A stretch of DNA of 64,000 nt from Gammaproteobacteria bacterium Milos-ODIII6 (GCA_029228645.1 JAPTHR010000003.1:310001-374000); one strand, 5' to 3'; positions 30,179 through 40,400 are shown, counted from the stretch's first letter. The notes: generated from the sequence alone by a model not told the origin. Program-made: numbers and translations.

Positions 30179-30793
30179 TTCTTCGCGAGCAAGCTCGCTC
30201 CTACGGGTTTAGCGCTAAGGATCACCCTCCGTGCCGGAGCGAGCTTGCTCGCGAACAGGCGCCTTTGTTGAACCCGGCGCGGAATTCTTCGCGGCCAAGG
30301 CCGCTCCTACGGGTTTTGCGCTCGGGATCACCTCCGTGCCGTAGGAGCCAGCTTGCTGGCGAACAGGCGCCTTTGTTGAACCCGGCGCGGGATTCTTCGC
30401 CGCCAAGGCTGCTCCTACGGGTTTTGCGCTCGGGATCACCTCCGTGCCGTAGGAGCCAGCTTGCTGGCGAACAGGCGCCTTTGTTGAACCCGGCGCGGGA
30501 TTCTTCGCGGCCAAGGCCGCTCCTACGGGTTTCGCGCCTGGGATCACCCCCGTGCCGTAGGCGAGCTTGCTCGCGAACAGGCGCCTTTGTTGAACCCGGC
30601 GCGGAAATCTTCGCGGCCAAGGCCGCTCCTACGGGTTTCGCGCTCGGGATCACCCCCGTGCCGTAGGAGCGAGCTTGCTCGCGAACAGGCGCCTTTGTTG
30701 AACCCGGCGCGGGATTCTTCGCGGCCAAGGCCGCTCCTACGGGTTTTGCGCTCGGGATCACCCCCGTGCCGTAGGAGCGAGCTTGCTCGCGAA
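30179..30793 (+). repeat. Tandem array of ~107-bp REP/BIME units
   Basis: About six tandem copies of a ~107-bp unit start near 30233, 30341, 30449, 30557, 30663 and 30771, after a half unit at 30179. Each holds a hairpin arm (GCGAGCTTGCTCGC), a spacer reading AACAGGCGCCTTTGTTGAAC, a second inverted arm (GCGGCCAAGGCCGC) and a linker GGGTTTTGCGCTCGGGATCA. The copies at 30341 and 30449 change both halves of the stem together (GCCAGC...GCTGGC), a compensatory substitution. It separates the unknown gene from recQ. Confidence 0.93.
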
Positions 30794-30878
30794 TGAACCA
30801 TCGCTAGACCCCTGCCCCCACGACATCGCAAAAACTTCCCCGCCGCGCCCGCGCTGCCAGCCGGTAGAATCCCCTCCC

Positions 30879-33023
30879 ATGACCGCCGCCGTACCCGATC
30901 TTTCAAGCGCCATCCACGAGACCCTGCAACGGGTCTTCGGCTACCCCGGCTTCCGCCCGCACCAGCAGCAGATCATCGAGGAACTGATACAGGGCGAAGA
31001 CGCCTTCGTGCTGATGCCCACCGGCGGCGGCAAATCGCTCTGCTACCAGATCCCGGCGCTGCATCGCCCGGGGGTGGGCATCGTGGTGTCGCCGCTGATC
31101 TCGCTGATGAAGGACCAGGTCGATGCGCTCAAGGCCAATGGCGTGGCGGCGGCCTTCTACAACTCCAGCCTCGGCTCGGATGCCGCGCGCGAGGTGCTGG
31201 CCCGGCTGCACAATCACGAGCTGGACCTGCTCTACATCAGCCCGGAGCGCCTGATGTCCGGTGGGCCGGGGGGCGGCTTCCTCGAGCGCCTGGCGGATAT
31301 CGACATCGCCCTGTTCGCGATCGACGAGGCCCACTGCGTGTCCCAGTGGGGGCATGACTTCCGTCCCGAGTACGCCGCCCTGGGTCAGCTGCGCGAGCGC
31401 CTTGCCGACATCCCGATCATCGCCCTGACCGCCACCGCCGATGCCCAGACCCGCGACGACATCGTGCGGGTGCTCAACCTGCAGCACGCCACCCGCCACG
31501 TCACCGGCTTCGACCGCCCCAACATCCGCTACACGGTGCTGGAGAAGCACAAGCCCTTCGAGCAGCTGCAGGCCTTTCTGCAGAAACGCCGCGGCGAGGC
31601 GGGCATCGTCTACGCCCTGTCGCGCCGCAAGGTGGAAGAGGTCGCGGACAAGCTGCAGGTGAACGGCATCCGCGCCGCCGCCTACCACGCCGGCTTTCCC
31701 GCAGGGCAGCGCGACCAGGTCCAGGAGCAGTTCCTCAAGGACGAGCTGCAGGTGGTGGTCGCCACCGTGGCCTTCGGCATGGGCATCGATAAGCCGAACG
31801 TGCGCTTCGTGGTGCACTACGACCTGCCCAAGCACATCGAGGGCTACTACCAGGAGACCGGCCGCGCCGGGCGCGACGGCCTGCCGTCCGAGGCGCTGCT
31901 GCTGTACGGCGCCCAGGACGTGGTCACCGCCCGCCGGCTGATCGACAACAACCAGAATCCCGAGCAACAGCGCATCGAGGTGCACAAGCTAAACGCCATG
32001 GTCGCGCTGGCCGAGGCGGTCACCTGCCGCCGGCGGGTGTTGCTGGGTTATTTCGGCGAGCACCTGAAAGAGGACTGCGGCAACTGCGATGTCTGCCTGG
32101 ACCCGCCGGAACGTTTCGATGCCACCGTCGATGCGCAGAAGGCGCTCTCTTGCGTGTACCGCGTCGGGCAGCGCTTCGGCATCAAGCACGTGGTCGACGT
32201 GCTGCGCGGCGCCGACACCGAGCGCATCCGCAGCCTGGGCCACGACCGCCTGTCCACCTACGGCATCGGCAGCGACAAGACCGAGCCGGAATGGCTGTCG
32301 ATTTTCCGCCAGCTGATCCACCTCGGCTACCTGCTGCAGGATATTGCCAACTACTCGGTGCTCAAGCTCACCCCGGCCGCCAGGCCGCTGCTGCGGGGCG
32401 AGTTCCCGCTGCAACTGGCGCGGCCGCGCCTCAAGGAAACCCTCAAGAAGACCAAGCGCCCCAAGGCCGCGATTGCGCTGGCCGCCAACGACGAACCGCT
32501 GTTCGACGAGCTGCGCCAGCTGCGCAAGTCACTGGCCGACGCCGAGGGCAAGCCGCCCTATATCGTGTTCGGCGACGCCACCCTGGTGCAGATGGCGCGC
32601 GAGAAGCCGCAGACCGAGCAGGACCTGCTGAACATCAGCGGGGTGGGGCAGGCCAAGCTGGAGAAGTACGGCAGCGACTTCCTGGACGCTATCTCGGTCT
32701 GGTGCATGGACAACGGCGGGCAGGCCAGCGAACTGACCCCGGCGCTGCGCGACACCTGGAACCTGGTCCAGCAGGGCCTGGACCTGGACGCCATCGCCAG
32801 CGCCCGCGGCCAGAACCTGAAAGACACCGCCGCGCAGCTCGTGGCGCTGATCGACGCCGGCCAGGCCGTATTCCCGGAACGGCTGATCGCCCCCAGGAAA
32901 TACCAACTGATCGAATCGGTGCTGGAGGACTTCGGCTCGGAAGCGGACTGGCAGACCCTGCGCGATGCGCTGCCGCCGCTGGTGGCGGATCACGAGATCC
33001 GGCTGGTGCGGGCGGGGTGGTAA
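30879..33023 (+). CDS. recQ: ATP-dependent DNA helicase RecQ
   Basis: A 3'-5' SF2 helicase of the RecF recombination and replication-restart pathway. The 714-residue product has motif 0 ([10 protein letters not shown]), Walker A ([12 protein letters not shown], ~48-59), DEAH-type Walker B ([19 protein letters not shown]), motif VI ([13 protein letters not shown]), the zinc-binding Cys in [21 protein letters not shown] plus DVC, a winged helix and an HRDC domain (~515-590). A further ~100 residues follow, more than in E. coli RecQ (609). ATG 30879 is the family-typical start; the frame extends into the REP array upstream. Confidence 0.96.
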   Translation: MTAAVPDLSSAIHETLQRVFGYPGFRPHQQQIIEELIQGEDAFVLMPTGGGKSLCYQIPALHRPGVGIVVSPLISLMKDQVDALKANGVAAAFYNSSLGSDAAREVLARLHNHELDLLYISPERLMSGGPGGGFLERLADIDIALFAIDEAHCVSQWGHDFRPEYAALGQLRERLADIPIIALTATADAQTRDDIVRVLNLQHATRHVTGFDRPNIRYTVLEKHKPFEQLQAFLQKRRGEAGIVYALSRRKVEEVADKLQVNGIRAAAYHAGFPAGQRDQVQEQFLKDELQVVVATVAFGMGIDKPNVRFVVHYDLPKHIEGYYQETGRAGRDGLPSEALLLYGAQDVVTARRLIDNNQNPEQQRIEVHKLNAMVALAEAVTCRRRVLLGYFGEHLKEDCGNCDVCLDPPERFDATVDAQKALSCVYRVGQRFGIKHVVDVLRGADTERIRSLGHDRLSTYGIGSDKTEPEWLSIFRQLIHLGYLLQDIANYSVLKLTPAARPLLRGEFPLQLARPRLKETLKKTKRPKAAIALAANDEPLFDELRQLRKSLADAEGKPPYIVFGDATLVQMAREKPQTEQDLLNISGVGQAKLEKYGSDFLDAISVWCMDNGGQASELTPALRDTWNLVQQGLDLDAIASARGQNLKDTAAQLVALIDAGQAVFPERLIAPRKYQLIESVLEDFGSEADWQTLRDALPPLVADHEIRLVRAGW

Positions 33024-33031
33024 GGATTGGC

Positions 33032-33055
33032 GCAGGAGCGAGCCTGCTCGCGAAG
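33032..33055 (+). repeat. Single REP half-unit
   Basis: One arm of the REP family (GCAGGAGCGAGCCTGCTCGC followed by GAAG) directly after recQ. Confidence 0.8.
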
Positions 33056-33187
33056 AGAGGCAGGGATCAGCGGCAGGGGGGAAGTCGCGCCGTCGACTCC
33101 GACTCCGACCCCTCCCTCAACCCCTCCCTCACTGGTTGACCATCCGGTATGGCTAACCCGTCGCCGCTATCGCAGAAAAAGCCAAAG

Positions 33188-33216
33188 AAAAGCTAATTTT
33201 GCAAAAATTAGCTTTT
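33188..33216 (+). promoter_or_regulatory. Palindromic operator-like site 1 upstream of fic
   Basis: Near-perfect 29-bp inverted repeat: AAAAGCTAATTTT and AAAATTAGCTTTT around a 3-bp centre. Its 21-bp core (33192-33212) recurs at 33242-33262, 50 bp downstream, about five helical turns away on the same face. Confidence 0.72.
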
Positions 33217-33241
33217 TAGGCTAGCTTTCCCAGAATGAAAA

Positions 33242-33262
33242 GCTAATTAATGAAAAATTAGC
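33242..33262 (+). promoter_or_regulatory. Palindromic operator-like site 2 upstream of fic
   Basis: A second 21-bp palindrome with arms GCTAATT and AATTAGC, ending 10 bp before the fic start codon, where it would overlap the ribosome-binding region. Bound protein could block both transcription and translation initiation. Confidence 0.72.
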
Positions 33263-33272
33263 AATACAAGGC

Positions 33273-34619
33273 ATGAAGATTCCACTCTCTCCTCCGCCAC
33301 TTGTCGGCTTGCTCGAGCAAATCAAAGAGTTCGAGAAAGTATTGGGGCGTGACCCCCTGATCGAGGGTCGCTACCTGCATTGGGACCAGCTCCGTCATCG
33401 TGAACCACCTGAAGGCCTGTCTCACGAAGAATGGTGGACAGGCATCAAGCTGGCTCGCAAGGGCTGGTTGAAGATGCTGCCATTCGAGGACAAACACGGC
33501 CATCACATGCAGTTTGCGCTGCCCGATCCAGTCCAGCGGGCTATCCACAACATCGATCGGCAGTCAGCAGGCAGCGTGGCCATGCCAAAGCCGCTTGTTT
33601 CCGAGGAGGAGCGGGACCGCTACCTGGTCAGTTCGCTGATCGAAGAAGCGATCACCTCAAGCCAGTTGGAAGGGGCAAGTACCACCCAGGAGGTGGCCAA
33701 GGACATGTTGCGTAGCGGGCGCAAGCCGCGAGACCGCTCTGAACAGATGATCCTTAACAACTTCCGGGTCATGCAGGCGGTGCGTGCGCTAAAGGACGAG
33801 GTGCTGACCCCCGGGCGCGTACTTGAGATTCATCGCATCGTGACCGAAGACACACTGGAGGACGCCAGTGCCGCTGGGCGGATGCGCAAACCGGGAGAGA
33901 GGATAAAGGTCATGGATGCCCGGCACAGTACTGTGCTGCACGAGCCGCCGGATGCGGTCAGCCTGCCGGAGCGGCTGGAGCGCCTGTGCGACTTTGCCAA
34001 TGACAGCGAGGCGAGCGAATCCTTCGTGCATCCCGTGGTCCGGGCCATCCTGCTGCACTTCATGCTCGGCTACGACCATCCTTTCGTGGACGGCAATGGG
34101 CGGGCTGCGCGGGCCTTGTTCTATTGGAGCATGGCGCGCTCCGGATATTGGCTGATGGAATATGTCTCCATCTCGCGCCTGCTTAAAAATGCCCCAGCCC
34201 AGTATGCGCGTGCCTACCTGTACAGTGAAACCGATGACAACGACACCACCTACTTCCTGATTCACCAGCTCGACGTAATAGAAAAGGCGATCGATGCGCT
34301 GCACGCCTATCTGATTCGCAAGACCCACGAGCAGGCGGCGGCAGAAACCCTGCTGAGGCAGGCGCCCCGGTTATCCGACCAACTCAATCATCGCCAAGTG
34401 GCCCTGCTTAGCCATGCACTACGTCACGCGGGTCACGCTTACACGGTGGCGAGTCATCGGCGTTCGCACCAGGTGACGCCGCAGACAGCCAGAACGGACC
34501 TGCTCGATCTGGCGGATTTGGGGCTGTTGGAAAAAGCGAAACGCGGGAGGGCGTTCGTCTTCTATGCCCCTACCGAGCTGCGGCATCGCATCGAGACGGC
34601 AGCGCAAGGTGGCGTGTGA
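33273..34619 (+). CDS. Fic-family AMP transferase with C-terminal winged helix
   Basis: A 448-residue Fic protein that would transfer AMP (or another nucleotide group) to target hydroxyls. The catalytic loop HPFVDGNGRAAR is intact (~residues 269-280). The inhibitory helix motif (S/T)xxxE(G/N) is present N-terminal to it as SSQLEGA, placing it in the class whose inhibition is intramolecular. A DUF4172-like N-terminal domain covers ~1-100, and ~365-440 looks like a winged helix (VTPQTARTDLLDLADLGLLE). ATG 33273 follows two palindromes. It is lower in GC than recQ, and there is no separate antitoxin gene. Target unknown. Confidence 0.9.
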   Translation: MKIPLSPPPLVGLLEQIKEFEKVLGRDPLIEGRYLHWDQLRHREPPEGLSHEEWWTGIKLARKGWLKMLPFEDKHGHHMQFALPDPVQRAIHNIDRQSAGSVAMPKPLVSEEERDRYLVSSLIEEAITSSQLEGASTTQEVAKDMLRSGRKPRDRSEQMILNNFRVMQAVRALKDEVLTPGRVLEIHRIVTEDTLEDASAAGRMRKPGERIKVMDARHSTVLHEPPDAVSLPERLERLCDFANDSEASESFVHPVVRAILLHFMLGYDHPFVDGNGRAARALFYWSMARSGYWLMEYVSISRLLKNAPAQYARAYLYSETDDNDTTYFLIHQLDVIEKAIDALHAYLIRKTHEQAAAETLLRQAPRLSDQLNHRQVALLSHALRHAGHAYTVASHRRSHQVTPQTARTDLLDLADLGLLEKAKRGRAFVFYAPTELRHRIETAAQGGV

Positions 34620-34907
34620 AATCCAGTACGTCTTGGTCAGGCCGGGTCGGCGAAGCAGTATCCCTGTAAGGTCAGAGCCAAGCTGCACCAGCGAGCCTGT
34701 TCGCGCAGTGCTTTAACGGCTCCGCTTACAAACCTCTCCTAAGTAACTGTTTTGTCTAACCCGAGCCGGTGGTCAGTACGCGGGGTCGGCAATGCCAATT
34801 CCGTTCTCTTACAGCCCCTGTAGTTAATAAATAGAATCAATAAAACTAAATAAAGCAATGAAATAAAACATAAATAATACGTAGGGCGTGGTGACGCAGG
34901 AGCTGCA

Positions 34908-35045
34908 CCGAAGAATTCCCTCGCGACCAGGGCCGTCCCGACCAATCCAGCAAAATCCCCCACTCTCGTAGGAGCGAGCTTGCTCGCGAACAGCCACCGT
35001 TTTCGAACCGTGACCGGGGTTCTTCGCGGCCAACCCCACCCCTAC
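34908..35045 (+). repeat. REP/BIME repeats in fic–vapB gap
   Basis: One degenerate arm (34908-34941) and one full arm pair (34968-35045) of the REP family. The rest of the 547-bp gap between fic and vapB (34620-35166) shows an AT-rich stretch at 34800-34885 but no gene that I can support. Confidence 0.82.
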
Positions 35046-35120
35046 ATGCACCGATCCCCGTCGTAGCCGCGACCCTTTTCGCGATATCCCTGGACGCTCA
35101 AAAGGCACGAAAATAAGCAC

Positions 35121-35143
35121 CACATGATATATATTTTGATGTG
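35121..35143 (+). promoter_or_regulatory. Palindrome / promoter region of vapBC
   Basis: CACAT and ATGTG arms flank an A/T core, 23 bp in all, ending 23 bp before the vapB start. The core contains TATATT, a plausible -10 box. This is the expected layout for VapBC autorepression. Confidence 0.5.
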
Positions 35144-35166
35144 TCACCAAAACACGCGAGGCCCCT

Positions 35167-35358
35167 ATGCGCACGACCCTGAACATCGATGACGACTTGC
35201 TGGCGGAAGCGCAACGGCTCAGCGGTGTCACCGAAAAGGCCGCCGTGGTGCGCGAGGGACTGCGCGCCCTGATTGAGCGCGAGAGCGCCCGGCGCCTGGC
35301 GCGCCTGGGTGGCAGCGAGCCGCAACTGGAGGCCATCCCCCGTCGGCGTGACAAATGA
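35167..35358 (+). CDS. vapB: VapB-type antitoxin
   Basis: A 63-residue antitoxin of a type II toxin–antitoxin pair. The N-terminal MRTTLNIDDDLLAEAQRLSG is a ribbon-helix-helix DNA-binding segment, and the middle (EKAAVVREGLRALIERESARR) is a helix expected to neutralise the toxin. It overlaps the toxin gene by 4 bp (ATGA), so the two are translationally coupled. The upstream 23-bp palindrome is the likely operator. Confidence 0.88.
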   Translation: MRTTLNIDDDLLAEAQRLSGVTEKAAVVREGLRALIERESARRLARLGGSEPQLEAIPRRRDK

Positions 35359-35729
35359 TCCTGGTCGATACCTCGGTGTGGGTGGATCACCTGCGCTCGG
35401 GCGATGAGGGGCTGGCGGCATTGCTGAACGACAACCGGGTGTTGATGCATCCCTTCGTGCTGGGCGAGTTGGCCTGCGGCAACCTTCGCCAGCGAGCCGA
35501 GCTGCTGTCACTGCTGAAAGACCTCCCCCGGACCGGCCTCGCCCAGGACGAGGAAGTGCTTTTCTTTATCGAGCGGCACGCACTGATGGGGCGGGGGATC
35601 GGCTATGTGGACGCCCACCTGCTGGCTGCCGTAGCGCTGCAACCGGGGGCGCGCCTCTGGACCCGGGACAAGCGACTGAAGCAGATCGCCAATGAGCAGA
35701 GGGTGGCGTTCGAGCCCACTGAGTGCTGA
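35355..35729 (+). CDS. vapC: VapC-type PIN-domain ribonuclease toxin
   Basis: A 124-residue PIN-domain endoribonuclease; VapC toxins cleave tRNA or rRNA to stop translation. The acidic residues expected at the metal site are present: Asp in ILVDTSVWVDHL (~5), Glu in VLGELACGN (~38), Asp in GYVDAHLLAA (~86) and Asp in LWTRDKRL (~104). The toxin thus looks active. It pairs with the overlapping vapB. REP units follow immediately. Confidence 0.9.
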   Translation: MILVDTSVWVDHLRSGDEGLAALLNDNRVLMHPFVLGELACGNLRQRAELLSLLKDLPRTGLAQDEEVLFFIERHALMGRGIGYVDAHLLAAVALQPGARLWTRDKRLKQIANEQRVAFEPTEC

Positions 35730-35764
35730 GCGGTCAGCGCAAGCGTGCTCGCTAACGCTCGTCC

Positions 35765-35908
35765 TTCGCCGCCAAGGCCGCCCCTACCATTCCAGCAAAA
35801 TCCCCCACTCTCGTAGGAGCGAGCTTGCTCGCGAATATTCGCGGCCAGGGCCACCCCTACCAATCCAGCAAAATCCCCCACTCCCGTAGGAGCGAGCTTG
35901 CTCGCGAA
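35765..35908 (+). repeat. REP/BIME repeats after vapC
   Basis: Three arms of the REP family with a repeated linker (CAAAATCCCCCACTC) fill the gap between vapC and the convergent small gene. The same linker accompanies the REP copies before vapB, so the toxin–antitoxin pair is flanked by near-identical REP blocks. Confidence 0.85.
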
Positions 35909-35922
35909 AGGGCCGAAGGCGC

Positions 35923-36210
35923 TCATGCCTCCACCTCTTCAGGGGCATCTTCCAAAATTTCCTGGTGTTCCGGGTCCTCAGGGCCGCGCAGCCGGCGTAG
36001 CTGGTAAGGCTCGGCATTGACCACGAACCCGGCCGTCAATTGCACGGCGAAGGCGTGAATCGTGGCCTTTTCCATGCTTCGCAGGTCGGTTGAGTGGCGG
36101 GGTCTGAGTTCACCCACGACCAGGCCGATGCAGCCGTTGAATTCTTCGTAATAGGTGGCGTGCTGCATGACGACCAGGTCGCCGACCTGAATGCGTTGTG
36201 TATCGTCCAT
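35923..36210 (-). CDS. Hypothetical protein
   Basis: A 95-residue protein I do not recognise, starting MDDTQRIQVGDLVVMQHATY. It is mostly beta-strand in pattern (IQVGDLVVMQ, GCIGLVVGELRPR, FAVQLTAGFVVN), suggesting a small barrel fold, with an acidic tail (EDAPEEVEA). ATG 36210 is chosen because GAGGAG lies 9 bp upstream, although the frame continues to 36357. No partner is evident. The 216 bp upstream (36211-36426) show no gene. Confidence 0.65.
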   Translation of the reverse strand: MDDTQRIQVGDLVVMQHATYYEEFNGCIGLVVGELRPRHSTDLRSMEKATIHAFAVQLTAGFVVNAEPYQLRRLRGPEDPEHQEILEDAPEEVEA

Positions 36211-36426
36211 TGGGAAGTTCTCCTCGCTGACCCCGTTGCATAACCGGCGAGCGCCGGTCCGGGATCGGGAGACCTGCTGCCGCTTTAGCTGCACTTTTAT
36301 CCCGCCCAGCAAGTTGACACTTAAATCGGCGGTGTCCCGAGGGACGTCTAAAAGCATATCGCAACAACGGTGCCCGTCAAGACGCGGGCAGCGTCGATGC
36401 GGTCCCCAGGATGGCGACGCGTCGGA

Positions 36427-36691
36427 TCAGAACTCCCCATCCCGCACCGTGTTTCCGGTCCCCAGGGTCTTGACGATCTTGGGCTGGACCGGTTCGTTGT
36501 CGCCCAGCAGGCCTTTGCCCTTTTGGATCATCTTCGCACCCACGCTGGTGAGCTTGGCCAGGGTATCCGTACCCGACAGGGCGGCCTGGTCCGAGTAGTA
36601 ATCGAACCAGGGCAGTCCCGCCTCGGTGTAGTCCCTGGCGTTGGGCGGCTGGTGGGGCGGGGCGTGGCCGGTGATCTGCTGGTAGATCGCG
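36427..36691 (-). pseudogene. C-terminal remnant of an unidentified gene
   Basis: Reading the minus strand, ~88 codons are open to TGA at 36427-36429 and encode a plausible protein end (SAIYQQITGHAPPHQPP, AGLPWFDYYSDQAALSG, KLTSVGAKMIQKGKGLL). It has no start codon and its coding stops at the point where an IS21 istB fragment begins on the opposite strand, so it looks like the 3' end of a gene cut by the insertion element. I cannot name the family. Confidence 0.55.
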
Positions 36692-36805
36692 CTACTGGAC
36701 CGACTGACGCATTATTGCCGCATCATCGAGACCGGTAATGACAGCTACCGCTTCCGCCATTCCACAGCGCAGCAAAAGGAGGAAAAGAAGACTCGAAAAC
36801 CCTAA
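36692..36805 (+). pseudogene. IS21-type istB helper ATPase, 3' remnant
   Basis: The frame encodes LLDRLTHYCRIIETGNDSYR followed by FRHSTAQQK and a Lys-rich end at TAA 36803-36805. This is the recognisable C-terminus of IstB, the ATP-binding helper of IS21 transposition. The rest of istB and all of istA are missing. It is a scar of an IS21 insertion between the flanking core and the lower-GC island that starts next; the ~100 bp after it (36806-36907) may include the element end. Confidence 0.8.
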
Positions 36806-36907
36806 CCCAACCGGGCCATAATCGGCCCTTCCAGGCGGGTAAATTTTCAGAGCAAAACCTGGGTCAGGTTTCAGTGCAAATCAACATGGATAGAGCAATT
36901 CTTGAAA

Positions 36908-37411
36908 ATGGAACTGCCAAAAGCATCGTCTTTTTATGTGAAGTCCAAGCGTTTTTTTACTCTATGGGGCTTGCCCGAACTCGCTTCACACGTAGATATC
37001 GACTTCTCGGTGCGGCTGAAAACCAGTTGGGGTCGATCCTCAGTTAAAACCCGACGCGTACGGCTGCATTCAGATCTTGCTCTGATTGGCGAGCCATTAA
37101 TTGATGAAGTGCTATGCCACGAACTAGCGCATATCGCCGTTTACGAGAAATTCGGGCCTGGTAAGCGGCCACACGGTGAAGAGTGGGCGTCACTTGTTCG
37201 GATTGCGGGGTTCACCCCGCGAGTAGGCCTTAGCTTTGCATCGAATTCAAATAATGAGCTGCAGGCTCGTAAGGTGCGTTACGAGCACGCGTGCCCGGTT
37301 TGCCAGAGCTCAAGATATGCGAGGCACCCAATGTCGCAATGGCGCTGCCGTCGCTGCGTGGATGCCGGGTTGGAGGGAAAGTTAGTCATTAAGAAGCGGG
37401 CAGCGTTATGA
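36908..37411 (+). CDS. SprT-like zinc metalloprotease
   Basis: A 167-residue protein with the zinc-protease motif HELAH (in LCHELAHIAVYEKFG, ~residue 76) and a C-terminal zinc ribbon (CPVCQSSRY ... CRRC, ~138-158), the layout of SprT/Spartan-like proteins. Spartan-type proteases cut DNA–protein crosslinks; bacterial SprT is poorly understood. The GC content is clearly lower than in the core. The start is unsure: ATG 36908 is used, TTG 36902 is two codons earlier, and the upstream IS21 scar may have altered the 5' end. Its stop overlaps the next start by 4 bp, so it is co-translated with the helicase fusion. Confidence 0.82.
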   Translation: MELPKASSFYVKSKRFFTLWGLPELASHVDIDFSVRLKTSWGRSSVKTRRVRLHSDLALIGEPLIDEVLCHELAHIAVYEKFGPGKRPHGEEWASLVRIAGFTPRVGLSFASNSNNELQARKVRYEHACPVCQSSRYARHPMSQWRCRRCVDAGLEGKLVIKKRAAL

Positions 37412-40400
37412 CTTGCCCATTTTGCGAGCTAGACGAGGCAAGGGTTTTCTATAAGGACGATCCGCATATTCTTTGTCTCTGGGATGGGTATCCAGTGACC
37501 CCTGGACATGCGCTTGTAATTCCACGAAGGCATGTGGCTACCTGGTTCGATGCGACCTACCAAGAGCAAGTTCGCCTCATTGAAGGAATAGAGGTCGCGA
37601 AACAAGCGATCGAAGCCAGGCACAAGCCTAACGGCTTTAACATTGGAATAAATGTTGGCGCCGCAGCGGGACAGACCGTCCCACATCTTCATATTCATGT
37701 TATCCCTCGATATGAGGGCGATGTCGCAGACCCTCGTGGCGGAGTTCGACATGTTATTCCTGAGAAAGGTAATTATCTGTCTTCTAAAGACGGTAGCGAT
37801 CTGGCTGGAGTGGTTGCACAGAAAAAGACAAAAAGCGTATTTGGTACAGAACGAGCGCCGATGCTCGATGCAGTAGTAACCGACCTGGTTGGGGCAGAAA
37901 GTGCGGATTTGGCTGTAGCGTTTGTCCTTGAATCCGGCTTATCGCGCGTCGAACCTTATCTCTACGACATCGTGGAAAGGGGCGGGACTGTTCGCGTTTT
38001 AACCGGAGATTACCTGGATGTTACGGAACCGCGAGCGCTGTTGCGACTGCTTGACCTCCAGGTTTTTGCAGCGCTTTCAATAGGGGCGGAAGAAACACTT
38101 GGCACAGTTCAATGCCGCGTATTTCAGACTGACAATTCCATTGGATTTCATCCCAAGGGTTATCTCATTGGGCAGCGTAGTGGGGAACGTATTGCGTATG
38201 TAGGAAGTTCAAATCTCACGCGCGCAGCATTAGAGCGCGGCATTGAGTGGAATTATCGCGTAGCCCAGGGTGACGACCGTGGAGCAGTTTCAGCGATATT
38301 GGCGGAATTTGAGAGTTTATTTCAGCACCCAAGAACTGTCCCACTTACCGAGGAATGGATTGAGGCCTACCGAGATCGTCGGGTTCCCACTTCGGGAAAG
38401 ACCGAGCCGGTTTCTATCGATACTAAAATCGATGCTGCGCCCCCGCCACCTACTCCTCACGCGATACAACTAGAGGCACTCGAAGCGCTGCAGAAAACCC
38501 GTTTAGATGGGAATAAGGCTGGATTGGTGGTCTTGGCTACGGGACTGGGTAAGACATGGCTGTCAGCATTTGACAGTGAGAACTTTCGACGAGTTCTCTT
38601 CGTCGCTCATCGTGAGGAAATCCTCCGCCAAGCGCTAGCCACATTCCGTCGCATCCGGCCTGAAGCACATATGGGTCTATACACTGGGGCAGAGAAGATT
38701 GCAGATGCAGATGTCCTTTTTGCCTCAATTCAAACGTTGGGTAAGACCGCGCATCTGGATCGATTTTCTGAAGACACTTTCGATTACATCGTCGTTGACG
38801 AGTTTCATCATGCAGCAGCATCGACCTACAGGAGATTGATCGATCATTTCGAACCAGTTTTCTTGCTCGGTCTAACGGCGACCCCAGAGAGAACCGATGG
38901 GGCTGACTTGCTGTCACTTTGTGCAGAGAATCTCGTATATCGTTGCGACCTCGCGGAAGGTATAAACCAGGACCTGCTCAGCCCTTTTCAGTACTACGGT
39001 GTACCCGATGATACGGACTTCCAGAATATCCCATGGCGTAGCGGGCGGTTTGATCCCAAAGAATTAGAGAATGCGGTCATCACACAAAGCCGTGCCGAAA
39101 ATGCGTACCGCCAGTGGCGGAAACGCAATGGCAAACGGTCGCTTGGGTTTTGTGTGTCTCAGCGACATTCAGATTACATGGCAGAGTACTTCCGGGCTAA
39201 GGGAGTGAAGGCCGTTTCTGTGCATGCGGGATCAACCTCGGCGCCTCGGACGGGGTCACTAAAGGATCTCGAATCCGGAAGGTTGGAGATTGTCTTTGCG
39301 GTGGATATGTTCAATGAGGGTGTGGATGTACCGCATATCGATACTGTCATCATGCTTAGGCCCACTGAATCTCGCATTCTCTGGTTGCAGCAGTTCGGGC
39401 GGGGATTACGTCGCGCTGAGGGTAAAAGTCATGTGCGTGTGATCGACTATGTCGGTAATCACCGTACCTTCTTGCAACCTGCGATGCTGCTTCTGCCAGG
39501 CGCGGATAGCGGCCCAGGTGCTTTGTCAATGGCTCTCGAGCGGCTGGAGCGTGGAGAGTTGGAGTTGCCGGCTGGGTGTTCCGTAACCTACGACCTCGAA
39601 GCGCTCAATATCTTGAAGTCTTTGGCGAGACCATCAAGAGGTTCTGATTCCACTGTTGCCTGGTATCGAAGTTTTCGAGAACAGCATGGTGGCCGTCCTA
39701 CGGCGAGTGAAGCCTGGCACTCTGGGTTTGATCCAAAATCAGTTCGGAAAGGATTTGGGTCTTGGTTCGGATTGGTTCGCGCAGAAGAGGATTTCAGCAA
39801 TTTCGAGAACGAGGTTTTCGAGGCACATCGCGAGTTCTTGGATGCACTCGAAGTCACCCCAATGACTAAGAGTTACAAAATGATTGTGCTTCATGCGATG
39901 CTGGCGGAGGAATCTTTTCCAGGGAGTATTTTGATCGAAGACCTTACGGTGGGCGTGCAGCACTTCGCACAACGATCGCAGCTATTGGAAAAGGATTTCG
40001 GACTAGACCTAGAAGACACTAAGAAGCTGCAATGCCTGTTGGAGGAAAATCCGATCGCTGCTTGGACGGCCGGGAAGGGCACTAAAGGAGGCCAATATTT
40101 TCGCTACGAAAATGGGAGCTTTGAAAGTCGACTAGGCGAGCAACCTGACCACCGTGAGGTGCTAGCGGCCCTTGTTCGTGAGATAGCGGACTTTCGCGTT
40201 GCGCAGTACTTGGAACGGCTACAGGGTGAGGCACGATTTGCGCCAAGAATTATCTGCAACGTAAGCCACGCGAACGACAAGCCAATCCTCTTCCTTCCTA
40301 GCCGAGATACAACGCCTGGTATACCAGAAGGCAGACAGCCAATCATAGCGAACGGAAAGGAATACATGGCGAATTTCGTGAAGATTGCCGTCAACGTCGT

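Noticed and set aside
30222-30761. Open frames within the REP array
   Set aside because: They are translations of the tandem repeat itself and share its periodicity.
36886-36907. ATG at 36886 as start of the SprT-like gene
   Set aside because: It is in a different frame from HELAH and leads to an early stop.
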